A stretch of DNA of 64,000 nt from Paraflavitalea sp. CAU 1676 (GCF_029223285.1 NZ_JARHUJ010000001.1:1-64000); one strand, 5' to 3'. Positions 52,945-63,397 are shown, counted from the first letter of the stretch. Translations and numbers: made by a program. Notes: generated by a model not told the origin, from the letters alone.

Positions 52945-54063
52945 ATGTCTACTGAACGCATTTGGGAACTGATGGCCAGAAAACTGGCGGGGGAAGCCTC
53001 GGCCGATGAACTGGAGGAACTGGAACAGCTGTTACGCAATCATCCAGACCTCCACGTACCGGTACAGGCCATCGCCGACCTGTGGCAACACACGTCACCC
53101 CCGCCCGATAATATTTCTGTCACCACCAGCTACCAGCATCACATAGCGCGGATGCAGGCCAAGGGTATATCTATCGGTCAGGCGCCCGATGACAATGTGC
53201 TGCTCCTGGAAGGCACCCGTAAGCCGTCCGGGCGCCGCTATTGGATGTATACCGGCATTGCCGCCAGCCTCATTGGGGCGGCATGGTTTTTATATTGGTT
53301 ACTGCTCCCGCCAACAGTCAACCTGTCGTCTGTGACAGAAAAAAGTCCGCCCAATGAGATCGTAACCAGAAATGGTTCGAAGACGCGCGTGCAATTACCC
53401 GATGGCACCCATGTATGGCTCAATGCCGGCAGCAAGCTTACATATGAAAAGGACTTTGGAGCTACCATTCGAGAAGTGACCCTTACGGGCGAAGGCTATT
53501 TCGACGTAGTAAGAAATGAAAAGAAACCTTTCATCATTCATACTGTCAAGATGGATGTGAAGGTATTGGGTACGCAATTCAACGTAAAATCTTACCCCAA
53601 TGAAAAGACAACCGAAGCAGCCCTGATCCATGGCAGCATCGAAGTGTCGCTCAAAGACCGGCCCTCGGAAAAATTTATCCTGAAACCCAATGAAAAGATC
53701 ATCGTCGCCAATAAAGATTCGGCACACAAGGCGAGCCACGCAGCGTCACGCGATCATGATAATCCGGGCTTATCCCTGGTGGAGATCAGGCACCTGACCT
53801 ATCAAAAAAAGGACAGCGCCGTCGTGGAAACCTCCTGGCTCGAGAACAGGCTCGCTTTCCAGAACGAATCGTTCCGGGAGCTGGCGTTGAAGATGGAGCG
53901 CTGGTATGGCGTATCGATACAATTTAAAGATGAGAAAACAGCCGGACTGCGATTCACCGGCACATTTGAAGACGAGCCGGTAGAAGATGTGATGCGGGCG
54001 CTTACGATCAGCTGGCCGTTCAACTATAAGTTCCAGGGCAAAACGATCATTGTATCCCAATAA
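52945..54063 (+). CDS. FecR-family anti-sigma factor
   Basis: 372 residues. The cytoplasmic sigma-binding region (1-90) begins IWELMARKLAGEASADELEE. One TM helix follows at about 95-115 (YWMYTGIAASLIGAAWFLYW), then the periplasmic FecR domain (NEIVTRNGSKTRVQLPDGTH, VWLNAGSKLTYEKDF, EVTLTGEGYFDV). A C-terminal DUF4974 secretin-like domain (LAFQNESFRELALKMERWYG) contacts the STN domain of SusC. It precedes the STN-bearing SusC by 175 bases and completes the FecI-FecR-SusC signalling chain. Confidence 0.94.
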   Translation: MSTERIWELMARKLAGEASADELEELEQLLRNHPDLHVPVQAIADLWQHTSPPPDNISVTTSYQHHIARMQAKGISIGQAPDDNVLLLEGTRKPSGRRYWMYTGIAASLIGAAWFLYWLLLPPTVNLSSVTEKSPPNEIVTRNGSKTRVQLPDGTHVWLNAGSKLTYEKDFGATIREVTLTGEGYFDVVRNEKKPFIIHTVKMDVKVLGTQFNVKSYPNEKTTEAALIHGSIEVSLKDRPSEKFILKPNEKIIVANKDSAHKASHAASRDHDNPGLSLVEIRHLTYQKKDSAVVETSWLENRLAFQNESFRELALKMERWYGVSIQFKDEKTAGLRFTGTFEDEPVEDVMRALTISWPFNYKFQGKTIIVSQ

Positions 54064-54238
54064 CGATTACTAATTAAACCATTACTACCCATGGCGCACA
54101 ACAATTCTACCTAAGTACATAAAAGCAAAACAGGATTCCGTTGGCGCGGAACCCCGTTTGAAGTTGAAAAAAGTCTCGGTACTACAACCCTCGGAAAGTT
54201 GATGTTACCTATTGTAAACCCTTTTCAATGCTTAAAGT

Positions 54239-57200
54239 ATGAAAAAATTGAGGACTTTTCCCGATTTCCCCGGGAGGCCTAATCTATTAAAGCTTGCATT
54301 TATCATGAATTTAACGGTTGCCATACTACTCGTGAGTTGCCTTCATGTGTCAGCCGGCGTTTTCTCCCAATCCCGGGTCACCCTGAACATGCAATCGGCC
54401 GACATCAAAAAGGTATTATCGGCCATTGAAAAAAAGACCGACTATCGCTTCTTATACAATGAAAACCTGCTGGCCGCCAACCAGAAAGTAACCATCAATG
54501 CAGTGAATGAGGAGGTATTGTCTGTGGTGAACAGGATACTCGAACACACTTCACTGTCGTATGAAGTGCTCAACCAGAAATTGGTGGTGTTAAAGAAGGC
54601 CAACACGATCATCCTGCCCGCACAGGTTACCGGAAAGGTCGTCGACTCTACAGGCGCTCCGATGGTGGGCGTTTCTGTCAGGGTAAAAGGCTCCAATGTG
54701 GGAACATCTACCAATGCTGAAGGTAATTTCTCGCTTACCGTGCCCGACAATGCCGTATTGATCTTTTCGTCAGTTGGCTTCGAACCACAGGAAGTAGAAG
54801 TAGGCACCCAAACAACCATCAATGTTACGCTGCAAGCCAGCCGAGCGGCGCTCGATCAGGTGGTGGTGGTAGGTTATGGCACCACCCGCAAAAGAGACCT
54901 CACCGGCTCCGTTGCTTCCGTAAAAGGTTCCGACCTGGCCAAGCAGCCGGTACAAACCCCCACGCAGGCGATGCAGGGCCGGGTAGCCGGTGTGCAGGTC
55001 ATCAGCTCTGGACAACCCAATAGTCAGCCAGTCGTGCGGATCCGTGGTACAGGTACCATGCTCGGCGGCGCCAACCCGCTCTACGTGGTAGATGGAGTGA
55101 TCACCGATGATATCCGCAACATCAACTCGGCCGATATCCTGACCATGGATGTGCTGAAAGACGCTTCTGCCGCCGCTATATATGGTACGCGCGCCGCGAA
55201 TGGTGTGTTGATCATCACTACCAAAAAAGGCCGCACCGGTAAGTTGGTAGTGTCTTATGATGGATCGGTAGGCCTGCGGGAAGCAACCAGCCTGGTAGAT
55301 ATGGCAGGCCCCAATCAATATGCCAATTACCTCAACGAAGCCAGTGTTTATTATGGAAGCGGCGACAGCCTGGTGCCTGCATCCAAACTGACCGGTACGC
55401 AAACAGATTGGTTCGATGCTATTTTGCGCAAAGGCTTTCAACAGAACCACAATATTTCGCTGTCGGGCGGTACCGATAAGTTTACTTATTTCCTGAGTGC
55501 CGGCTACCTCACCGAAGAAGGTATCCTGGAGCACAACGACTTTAACCGCTTTACCATTCGAAACAACAACGAATACAAGATCACCAGCAAGCTGAAATTA
55601 TCCACGCTTATTTCTTACAGCCGGTACGATATAGACAATGTAGATGCCAACAACCTCAACAATGCCTATCGCGCAGCACCGTATGTGCCCGCGAAGATCG
55701 GCAACCGGTATGGCAATACGTCGGCTGCCAATAACGTAGCCAATCCATTGCTGTCGATCGAAAAAAGGAACGAGAACGGAATAGGTAACCGCTTCCAGAG
55801 CACTTTTGCGCTCGAATACAAGCCGGTAAACTGGATCACCTTACGGTCCAGCATGGGTGTCGATCTTGATTTCTACAAGATCAGGGCTTACCAATACAAA
55901 TACAACAGCGATACCGTCACCTTCCTGGAAGGAGGTGGCAACCAGCAGCAGCCAACCAGTTCGCTCACCGTAACGGATGCTGATGCAACCAGATGGATTT
56001 GGGACAATACGGCCACTTTGACCAAGAAGTTCGATAAACACAATTTTACCCTGTTGCTGGGCGTAACGGCAGAACAATACAAATTCTCTTTATTGAGCGG
56101 TTTTCGCCGTGATGTACCCGAAAGCCCCAACCAGTGGTACCTGAACACTGGTACGCCGGACGGTAGTTCTAACACCAACTCGGGTGATAAGTGGACTCGT
56201 CATTCTTACATCTCCCGTCTGAACTATTCTTATGATGGTCGTTATCTGCTCACGGCAACATTCCGGGCCGATGGGTCATCCCGGTTCGGTTCCAATAACC
56301 GGTGGGCCTATGTACCGTCGGTAGGTGTTGGCTGGAATATCACCAGCGAAGATTTCATGGCCAACCAGGATGTTTTCAGTAACCTGAAATTGCGTGGTAG
56401 CTACGGCAGTGTTGGTAATGATGCCATTCCTACCTCCTTGTACTATTCGCTGGCCACCCTCAATGTGCCTTATTATTATGGTACCACTTCCGCGCTGGGT
56501 GTAGCTTTCGAACAAGCGAGCGATCCCAATATCAAATGGGAAGTAATGCAGGAGTTTGATTTTGGTGTCGAGTTCACTACGTTCAACAAAAGACTATCGG
56601 GAGAGATCGATTATTACAACAAGAAGACCACAGATGCCCTGGTAGAAGTAAATCTGCCCAGAATTGTGGGTGATGATAAATACATTACCAATGCGGCCAA
56701 TTTCCGCAACTCGGGTGTGGAACTGACTTTGAACTGGAGCGATAATATCAATAAAGACTGGGACTATACCATTGGCGGTAATGTCGCATACAATAAGAAT
56801 GAGATCATTGGCCTCAATGGCGGGCAGGCATTGTTCGATGGTAGTGTGGCAGGGGTCTTCACGACAAAATCAGACAACGGTCAGCCTATAGGAAGTTTCT
56901 TTTTGTTGCAGGATGATGGCATCTTCCAAACGCAGGCCGAGATCGATGCATCTGCTCAGAAGGATGCACGCCCCGGTGATCTGCGCTACCGCGATGTTAG
57001 CGGTCCCGACGGAAAGCCCGATGGTGTGATCTCCGATCTCGACCGCGTGTATCATGGCGCCTATATCCCCAAAGTAACCTATGGATTTAATATCGGTGTA
57101 AACTATCGGGAGTTCGATTTTAGCCTGAATGCTTACGGTACAGCCGGTGGCAAGATCTACAATGGTAAAAAAGCTACCCGTGGGGCAGATGCCAGGGATA

Positions 57201-57559
57201 ACCTCGAGGCGTATGAAGCCAAGAACCGTTGGACGCCCAACAATACCAATACACCCATACCCAGGGCACATACCAACCAATTACCAGCCTCTACCTGGTT
57301 CCTGGAAAAAGGTGATTTCCTGCGTTTGAACAACCTGACGATCGGATACACCATTCCTAAAAAAACGTTGGAGAAATACCACATCAGTAACCTGCGGGTG
57401 TACCTCACCGGACAAAACCTGATCACGATCACTTCCTACAGCGGATTTACGCCCGAACTGTTGCCTGGTGGCGACAGACCAACCCTGGGAGCAGGCATCG
57501 AGTTGGGCTCTTACCCCACGATCCGCACGTTTGCCTTTGGCGTAAATCTCAGCTTCTAA
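54239..57559 (+). CDS. SusC/RagA-type TonB-dependent transporter with STN signalling domain
   Basis: 1106 residues. After a long signal region with hydrophobic core NLTVAILLVSCLHVSAG comes an STN domain (about 45-110: SADIKKVLSAIEKKTDYRFL), then a carboxypeptidase-D-like domain (VTGKVVDSTGAPMVGVSVRV), plug (VVVVGYGTTRKRDLTGSVAS, VRIRGTGTMLGGANPLYVVD) and barrel ending FGVNLSF. The STN domain, absent from the first SusC of this window, couples uptake to the upstream anti-sigma/sigma pair. SusD follows after 27 bases. By context it imports products of the GH144-type enzymes. Confidence 0.96.
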   Translation: MKKLRTFPDFPGRPNLLKLAFIMNLTVAILLVSCLHVSAGVFSQSRVTLNMQSADIKKVLSAIEKKTDYRFLYNENLLAANQKVTINAVNEEVLSVVNRILEHTSLSYEVLNQKLVVLKKANTIILPAQVTGKVVDSTGAPMVGVSVRVKGSNVGTSTNAEGNFSLTVPDNAVLIFSSVGFEPQEVEVGTQTTINVTLQASRAALDQVVVVGYGTTRKRDLTGSVASVKGSDLAKQPVQTPTQAMQGRVAGVQVISSGQPNSQPVVRIRGTGTMLGGANPLYVVDGVITDDIRNINSADILTMDVLKDASAAAIYGTRAANGVLIITTKKGRTGKLVVSYDGSVGLREATSLVDMAGPNQYANYLNEASVYYGSGDSLVPASKLTGTQTDWFDAILRKGFQQNHNISLSGGTDKFTYFLSAGYLTEEGILEHNDFNRFTIRNNNEYKITSKLKLSTLISYSRYDIDNVDANNLNNAYRAAPYVPAKIGNRYGNTSAANNVANPLLSIEKRNENGIGNRFQSTFALEYKPVNWITLRSSMGVDLDFYKIRAYQYKYNSDTVTFLEGGGNQQQPTSSLTVTDADATRWIWDNTATLTKKFDKHNFTLLLGVTAEQYKFSLLSGFRRDVPESPNQWYLNTGTPDGSSNTNSGDKWTRHSYISRLNYSYDGRYLLTATFRADGSSRFGSNNRWAYVPSVGVGWNITSEDFMANQDVFSNLKLRGSYGSVGNDAIPTSLYYSLATLNVPYYYGTTSALGVAFEQASDPNIKWEVMQEFDFGVEFTTFNKRLSGEIDYYNKKTTDALVEVNLPRIVGDDKYITNAANFRNSGVELTLNWSDNINKDWDYTIGGNVAYNKNEIIGLNGGQALFDGSVAGVFTTKSDNGQPIGSFFLLQDDGIFQTQAEIDASAQKDARPGDLRYRDVSGPDGKPDGVISDLDRVYHGAYIPKVTYGFNIGVNYREFDFSLNAYGTAGGKIYNGKKATRGADARDNLEAYEAKNRWTPNNTNTPIPRAHTNQLPASTWFLEKGDFLRLNNLTIGYTIPKKTLEKYHISNLRVYLTGQNLITITSYSGFTPELLPGGDRPTLGAGIELGSYPTIRTFAFGVNLSF

Positions 57560-57586
57560 TTCATTACACTGATAAACTGATTCGAT

Positions 57587-59149
57587 ATGACAACGTTCAA
57601 ACAACTTATAAAATGGATCCCACTGGTGGTAGTGCCCGTGCTGGTAATATGGGGGTGCAGTAAAAGCTTCCTCGAAGTACCGCCCGAGGGGCAGATCACT
57701 GAAGAAGAGGCACTGGTAGATCCCGGTATTGCCGATAAGATGGTAACCGGAACTTACAATACGCTGTATTTTGGTGGCTTTGGAAGAACCACGGTAGGCT
57801 TTTTGATGGCCTTTGCCGGAGATGTTACCTCCGATAATTCAGATAAAGGAAGTTCTCCAGGCGATTTTCCAAACGGCGGTCAATTGGACAATTTTACCTT
57901 TACACCCGCCAATGACATCTTCAACAACCTGTGGGGCGGTCACTACGATGCTATCGCACGGATCAACAAGGCGATCGCGATTCTGGATGCCAGCACATTC
58001 GATGAAGCAACCAGAAAGCGCTTGTTGGGCGAAGTGAGGTTCCTGAGAGGATTTTATTATTTTAACCTGGTGCGTATGTTTGGCGGCGTGCCTAAGATCA
58101 TTCGCGTAGTAACGCCCACCGAAGCCAATAATGATGAGTTTCAAACAAGGGCTTCAGTGCAGGAGATTTACCAGGTCATTGTAGAGGATCTTCAATATGG
58201 AGTAGATAACCTGCCGGTAAAAGGCGATGCAGGCGCTACCACCGGCCGGGCTACCAAGGGAGCGGCACAGTCGCTACTGGCTAAGGTATACCTCTATCAA
58301 AAGGATTATCAAAAGGCGTTGGATCTTTCGCTGGCCGTTATCACTTCGGGCCGATATTCGCTCGCGTCCGATTATGCCGGCATGTTCCGTGAAATTGGGG
58401 TAAACAATTCCGAGTCGATCTTCGAAGTACAAACAGGGCCACACCGCGGTTCAACCCAATGTGATGCGGTAAGCGAGATCTATAGCAACAGTCAAGGACC
58501 AAGAGCTAAAGGAGCATGGAGAAATAATGTAGATGGCAAGCAATACGATGGCGACCTTGGATTTGGACTGAACTCTCCTTCGGCCGACCTGGCAGCCGCC
58601 TACGAGCTTGGCGATGTACGTAAAGATGCCACGATCATCTTCATCAATCCAACTGGCGGCACCAATGCAGGTACCCTGTTATGGGATGGCTTCAGGATAC
58701 CCACGCAGGATTCGGTAGAGAACCCGCGCTACAGTTATAAAGCCTATCATAGTCCCTTCAAGGAAACACCCAGCTGCAATGGTTATACCGATAAAGACTG
58801 GAAGCCGAAGAACATCCGCCTCATCCGCTATGCCGAAGTGTTGCTGATCTATGCAGAAGCAGCTGCCCGCCTGGGTAATGGCGATGGAGAGGTAAAGTTG
58901 AATGAGCTACGCGCAAAGCGCGGCCTTACAGCTACCGCCGGCACTGTTGACAATGTTTGGAAAGAGCGTCGTGTTGAGTTGGCGATGGAGCATGACCGCT
59001 TCTTCGACCTGGTGCGCCAGGGACGTGCCGGCCAGGTAATGCGTGCCCATGGCAAAGCATTCGTAGATGGTAAGCACGAACTGTTTCCCATTCCACAGGC
59101 ACAACGTGACCTCAGTGGCAACCGCCTTTCTCAAAACCCGAATTACTAA
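57587..59149 (+). CDS. SusD/RagB-type glycan-binding lipoprotein
   Basis: 520 residues, lipobox IWGC after a long hydrophobic signal. SusD hallmarks: RKRLLGEVRFLRGFYYFNLV, KGAAQSLLAKVYLYQKDYQK, the NIRLIRYAEVLLIYAEAAAR helix, RRVELAMEHDRFFDLVRQGR and the C-terminal LSQNPNY. It forms the lid on the preceding SusC. It is more like the generic RagB than the starch SusD and only about as long as the first SusD here; binding specificity is not readable. Confidence 0.95.
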   Translation: MTTFKQLIKWIPLVVVPVLVIWGCSKSFLEVPPEGQITEEEALVDPGIADKMVTGTYNTLYFGGFGRTTVGFLMAFAGDVTSDNSDKGSSPGDFPNGGQLDNFTFTPANDIFNNLWGGHYDAIARINKAIAILDASTFDEATRKRLLGEVRFLRGFYYFNLVRMFGGVPKIIRVVTPTEANNDEFQTRASVQEIYQVIVEDLQYGVDNLPVKGDAGATTGRATKGAAQSLLAKVYLYQKDYQKALDLSLAVITSGRYSLASDYAGMFREIGVNNSESIFEVQTGPHRGSTQCDAVSEIYSNSQGPRAKGAWRNNVDGKQYDGDLGFGLNSPSADLAAAYELGDVRKDATIIFINPTGGTNAGTLLWDGFRIPTQDSVENPRYSYKAYHSPFKETPSCNGYTDKDWKPKNIRLIRYAEVLLIYAEAAARLGNGDGEVKLNELRAKRGLTATAGTVDNVWKERRVELAMEHDRFFDLVRQGRAGQVMRAHGKAFVDGKHELFPIPQAQRDLSGNRLSQNPNY

Positions 59150-59176
59150 ACTTTCTACACGCTAAAAACGATTGTT

Positions 59177-60091
59177 ATGAAATCTCAACATAAAAGCTTC
59201 AGCCGTTTTGCAGTGGTGATGATGGGGGCGATGCTGGTAGCTTCGTCCTGTACCAAGCCGGAGCTCGAAGACGATTTTCCGAAAGGCGATCCTCCTCCTA
59301 TCGGAAACTATGTCAACTCCAGTGAAATAGCCCCCGCCGACCTGGTGGCTTTCTTCCCCTTCGATGGCACGTATGCCGACAGTAAAGGAGCCGTACCAGG
59401 TGGTACTTTAACAGGCCGGGGTGGCGGCTTTACCCAGGGCAAAAAGGGACAGGCTTACCAGGCGGGGGATAGTTCGTTCATCGCTTACACAACTGCCGGA
59501 CCACTGGCGGGCCTTACCAGCTTTACCGTTTCCATGTGGATCAATACACTGAAACATGCAAGTGGTGCACAAGGGGTATTTGCTGTAGCGAGGCAGGATG
59601 GATCATTCTGGGGTAATTTCTTTATGTTGATCGAGTCTACTGGGCCTTCGGAAAACAGGATGCTGGCGAAAGTACATTTTGAAAAGAATGTAACGCCACC
59701 TGTACTAAATGCCGAACACTGGATGGAAACCTCCGGAGATAAGAAGCTCATTAACGATATGTACGGCGGCTGGCGCCATATTGCCTATGCATACGATGAG
59801 ACAACTTCTACTTTTGCCATGTACGCCAATGGCAACAAAGTAGCCTTTACCGATGAAGAATCCAAACGATTGGCCTCCCCAGGCGTACCATTGGGGGCGC
59901 TGGCCTTCAAAGATGCCACCCGGTTTATTGTAGGCGGTTATCAGAACCACCTGGGCAAGCCACCCTTCAACGGACTGGAAGATTGGATGAAAACCTATAC
60001 AGGCAGGCTCGATGAGTTGCGCATCTATAAGAAAGCGCTCTCCGGATCGGAGATCATCGCATTGTTCCAACTGGAAAAACAAGGAAGATAA
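59177..60091 (+). CDS. LamG/concanavalin-A-like surface lipoprotein
   Basis: 304 residues, lipobox SSC. Residues about 50-300 form a concanavalin-A-like (LamG/laminin-G_3) beta sandwich: LVAFFPFDGTYADSKGAVPG, SFTVSMWINTLKHASG, WRHIAYAYDETTSTFAMYAN and the closing YTGRLDELRIYKKALSGSEI. In PULs this slot usually holds a surface glycan-binding protein. It follows SusD after 27 bases and ends at a hairpin terminator, so the glucanase genes beyond may be expressed at a lower level. No catalytic residues are claimed. Confidence 0.85.
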   Translation: MKSQHKSFSRFAVVMMGAMLVASSCTKPELEDDFPKGDPPPIGNYVNSSEIAPADLVAFFPFDGTYADSKGAVPGGTLTGRGGGFTQGKKGQAYQAGDSSFIAYTTAGPLAGLTSFTVSMWINTLKHASGAQGVFAVARQDGSFWGNFFMLIESTGPSENRMLAKVHFEKNVTPPVLNAEHWMETSGDKKLINDMYGGWRHIAYAYDETTSTFAMYANGNKVAFTDEESKRLASPGVPLGALAFKDATRFIVGGYQNHLGKPPFNGLEDWMKTYTGRLDELRIYKKALSGSEIIALFQLEKQGR

Positions 60092-60106
60092 TTTCATCAT
60101 ATTACG

Positions 60107-60137
60107 GGCTGCCGGCTATAGCCGGCGGCCTCTTTAT
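60107..60137 (+). terminator. Hairpin terminator inside the PUL
   Basis: GGCTGCCGGC-TATA-GCCGGCGGCC (one mismatch) is followed by TCTTTATT. It separates the SusC-SusD-LamG part from the glucanase genes. Its stem resembles the one at 28226-28251. Confidence 0.65.
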
Positions 60138-60154
60138 TAGCATTGGCTTTAGGA

Positions 60155-61819
60155 ATGACTATAAAAAAAATCATGTTCGCAGCGGCGATGCCGTTGGTGA
60201 TGGCTGGCTGTGGTAAAAGCAATGGCGGCGATCCTGCGCCGCCTGCCGCTTTCAATTACTCCTCCGCTTCGGTGAATGGGGTGAGCAATGGCAGTTTTGA
60301 ATACAACCGGCTGAATATGCTGCCGGTGATCCGTCTCAGCTTTTCGGCACCGGTAAACCGCAGTACGGTTGCTGCAGGAGTCAGTTTCAGCGATCGCGCA
60401 GGGGGCACACTTCCGTATCGGACCAGCTATGCATCGGGCGATAGCGTGCTGATCGTGCAGCCGCAAGCTGCCCTGCAAGGATTTAAGCAGTATGCGCTCG
60501 CACTATCCACCGCACTGAAATCGACGGCAAACGTAGCCTTGAAAAGCACGCTCACTTTTTCCCTCAATACAGGCATAGACTCGTCCGACAAATTCCCCCG
60601 CATCTCCGATGCCGACCTGCTGACCAAAGTGCAGCAGCAAACGTTCAAATACTTCTGGGATTTTGGGCATCCTGTTTCGGGGCTCGCCCGCGAAAGAAAT
60701 ACTTCAGGCGATATCGTTACCTCGGGAGGATCGGGCTTCGGCATCATGGCCCTTATTACCGGTATACACCGCAACTTCATTACCAGGGCCGATGGGTTGG
60801 CCCGCCTGCAAAAGATCGTCGGCTTTCTGAAAACGAAAGCGGTTACGTTTCATGGAGCCTATCCCCATTGGCTGAATGGTGCTTCCGGGGCCGTAGTGCC
60901 CTTTAGTGCAAAAGACGATGGAGCCGATCTTGTGGAAACATCTTATCTCATTCAAGGCCTCCTTTGTGCCCGCCAGTATTTTAGCCTGGGCGACGCCGCG
61001 GAGCTTGCCCTGCGCAATGATATCAACGCCATCTGCAATAAGGTGGAATGGAACTGGTTTCGCAAGAACAATGAAAATGTGCTGTACTGGCATTGGAGCC
61101 CCAATAACAATTGGGACATGAACCTGCCCATTCGCGGATGGGACGAGTGCCTGATCACCTATGTACTGGCTGCTTCTTCTGCTACGTTTGGGATACCCAA
61201 AGTGGTGTATGACGAAGGCTGGACACGCAACGGAGCATTCCGGAACGGCAACCTGTTCTATGGTGTACAGCTGCCGCTGGGACCTCCAGCCGGAGGTCCG
61301 CTGTTCTTTGCACATTACTCCTTTCTCGGCATCAACCCCAATGGACTGTCGGATGTGTATACCAACTACAGCGATCAAAACAAAAACCATTCGCTGATCA
61401 ATTACAATTATTGCGCGGCAAATCCATTAAGCCAATACGGCTATAGCAACCAGTGCTGGGGACTCACCGCCAGTGATATTCCTGGTGGGTATACAGCGAG
61501 CTCGCCCACCAACGATGTAGGCGTTATTGCACCTACAGCCGCTTTGTCATCATTCCCGTACACACCTGCCGAGTCGATGCAGGCCCTGAATTTCTTCTAT
61601 TATGTATTGGGCGATAAACTGTGGAAGGAGTATGGTTTTGTAGATGCCTTTTCCCTGAAAGATCCCTGGTTTGCCGATTCGTTCCTGGCCATCGACCAGG
61701 GCCCCATCATCGTGATGATAGAAAATTACCGTAGCAAATTGTTGTGGGACCTGTTTACCGGCTGTCCCGAAATCAAAACAGGCATGAAGACCCTTGGGTT
61801 CTCTGCACCTTATCTCTAA
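60155..61819 (+). CDS. GH144-type glucanase lipoprotein with Ig-like N-domain, copy 1
   Basis: 554 residues from the ATG at 60155, lipobox MAGC. An Ig-like domain (about 35-140) is followed by the (alpha/alpha)6 glucoamylase-like (PF10091) domain: LTKVQQQTFKYFWDFGHPVS, GGSGFGIMALITGIHRNFIT, NVLYWHWSPNNNWDMNLPIR, GWDECLITYVLAASSATFG and FLAIDQGPIIVMIENYRS. The family includes GH144 endo-beta-1,2-glucanases, first characterised in Chitinophaga, so beta-1,2-glucan is the best substrate guess but not proven. The lipid anchor fits the outer membrane. The next gene is a paralogue lacking the Ig-like domain. Confidence 0.85.
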   Translation: MTIKKIMFAAAMPLVMAGCGKSNGGDPAPPAAFNYSSASVNGVSNGSFEYNRLNMLPVIRLSFSAPVNRSTVAAGVSFSDRAGGTLPYRTSYASGDSVLIVQPQAALQGFKQYALALSTALKSTANVALKSTLTFSLNTGIDSSDKFPRISDADLLTKVQQQTFKYFWDFGHPVSGLARERNTSGDIVTSGGSGFGIMALITGIHRNFITRADGLARLQKIVGFLKTKAVTFHGAYPHWLNGASGAVVPFSAKDDGADLVETSYLIQGLLCARQYFSLGDAAELALRNDINAICNKVEWNWFRKNNENVLYWHWSPNNNWDMNLPIRGWDECLITYVLAASSATFGIPKVVYDEGWTRNGAFRNGNLFYGVQLPLGPPAGGPLFFAHYSFLGINPNGLSDVYTNYSDQNKNHSLINYNYCAANPLSQYGYSNQCWGLTASDIPGGYTASSPTNDVGVIAPTAALSSFPYTPAESMQALNFFYYVLGDKLWKEYGFVDAFSLKDPWFADSFLAIDQGPIIVMIENYRSKLLWDLFTGCPEIKTGMKTLGFSAPYL

Positions 61820-61832
61820 AAATATTATTTGT

Positions 61833-63236
61833 ATGAAGTATTTATTGTTCGCCGCGCTCTTTCCCGCTACCCTCACCATAGGCTGCGGCTCATCTGAAAA
61901 CAATGCCGGCAAGGATTCAGGAGACTCTGCCACGGTTGCCAAAGTCGATACCGCTTTGTCCGACACCGCCCTCTTTCGCCTGGTGCAGCAACAAACCTTT
62001 CAATATTTCTGGGATGGCGCCGAGCCCACCAGCGGCATGGGACGCGAGCGTTTCCATGCAGATAATATTTATCCCGAAAACGATAAGCAGATCGTAACCA
62101 GCGGGGGCAGCGGCTTTGGCGTAATGGCCATACTGGCAGGTATCGAAAGGGGATTTGTGAGCAGGGAAGAAGGGCGTGTTCGACTGGAGAAGATCGTAGG
62201 TTTCCTGGAAAAGGCCGACCGCTTCCACGGCGCCTGGTCGCACTGGATAGATGGAGAAACCGGCAAGGTGAAACCTTTTGGCAAGAAAGACAATGGCGGC
62301 GACTTGGTAGAATCCTCCTTCATGCTCACCGGACTGATATGCGTGCGCCAGTATTTTGCCAATGGCAATGCCGAAGAAAAGCAACTTGCTGCCCGTGCAG
62401 ATAAGTTATGGAAAGACGTTGATTTCAACTGGTACCGAAATGGTAAGAATGTGTTGTACTGGCACTGGAGCCCCAGCTATGGCTGGGAGATGAACTTCCC
62501 CGTTCGCGGCTACAACGAGTGCCTCATCATGTATATACTGGCGGCATCATCTCCCACACACGGTGTACCCGCCGAAGTGTACCACGAAGGCTGGGCCGAA
62601 GGAGGGAAGATTGTTGCCAATCCTCCCATCAATACGGGCGTTGGCGATTCGGCGTTCGGTTATCCACTTCATTTGCGCTACCAGGGCAATCCGCGCAACG
62701 GTGGCCCGCTGTTCTGGGCGCAATACTCCTACCTCGGCCTTGACCCAAGAGGGTTGAAAGACAAGTATGCCGATTATTGGGAAGAAACGAAGAACCAGGC
62801 CATGGCCAACTATGCCTGGTGTGTCGCTAACCCCAAACACTTTAAAGGATATGGGCCCAATAACTGGGGACTTACCGCCAGTTATTCGGTAAACGGCTAT
62901 GCCGCCCATGCCCCCGACTCAACAAATGACCTCGGGGTGATCACACCAACGGCGGCACTCTCTTCCTTTCCTTACACCCCCCAACAGTCGATGGCCGCCA
63001 TGAAACATTGGTATTTTGATAGGAAGGACAAACTGTGGGGACCTTATGGTTTTTATGATGCCTTCAGTGAAACCGACAACTGGTACCTGCCCCGTTACCT
63101 GGCGATCGACCAGGGCCCCATCGTGGTGATGATGGAGAACTATCGCAGTGGTTTATTGTGGAACCTGTTTATGAGCAGTCCGGAAGTAAAAGCAGGGTTG
63201 AAGAAGCTGGGCTTTGAGAGTCCGCACCTGCAATAG
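61833..63236 (+). CDS. GH144-type glucanase lipoprotein, copy 2
   Basis: 467 residues from the ATG at 61833, lipobox TIGC. The catalytic domain parallels copy 1 block by block (LFRLVQQQTFQYFWDGAEPT, GGSGFGVMAILAGIERGFVS, NVLYWHWSPSYGWEMNFPVR, GYNECLIMYILAASSPTHG, YLAIDQGPIVVMMENYRSG) without the Ig-like domain. Two paralogues 13 bases apart suggest division of labour, for example endo- against exo-action or surface against periplasm. Related bacteria often carry two or three such genes per PUL. Confidence 0.86.
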   Translation: MKYLLFAALFPATLTIGCGSSENNAGKDSGDSATVAKVDTALSDTALFRLVQQQTFQYFWDGAEPTSGMGRERFHADNIYPENDKQIVTSGGSGFGVMAILAGIERGFVSREEGRVRLEKIVGFLEKADRFHGAWSHWIDGETGKVKPFGKKDNGGDLVESSFMLTGLICVRQYFANGNAEEKQLAARADKLWKDVDFNWYRNGKNVLYWHWSPSYGWEMNFPVRGYNECLIMYILAASSPTHGVPAEVYHEGWAEGGKIVANPPINTGVGDSAFGYPLHLRYQGNPRNGGPLFWAQYSYLGLDPRGLKDKYADYWEETKNQAMANYAWCVANPKHFKGYGPNNWGLTASYSVNGYAAHAPDSTNDLGVITPTAALSSFPYTPQQSMAAMKHWYFDRKDKLWGPYGFYDAFSETDNWYLPRYLAIDQGPIVVMMENYRSGLLWNLFMSSPEVKAGLKKLGFESPHLQ

Positions 63237-63397
63237 GATGGCTTGCCGGTTTCGGGGAGGATCAATGGAAAGTGTGCCGACGACCAACTCAATCGCCGCT
63301 GGACATACACCCGGAAATCTGTAAACAAACATAGAATGCTTTTAGTCACATGAGAAAAATGGTCCTTGTTAGCAATGCTTAATGTCATTGTATGCGT

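Noticed and set aside
52335-52955. Short frames within the sigma/anti-sigma gap
   Set aside because: They are built from the repeats, have odd composition (Cys, Pro, Arg-rich) and no recognisable start or domain.
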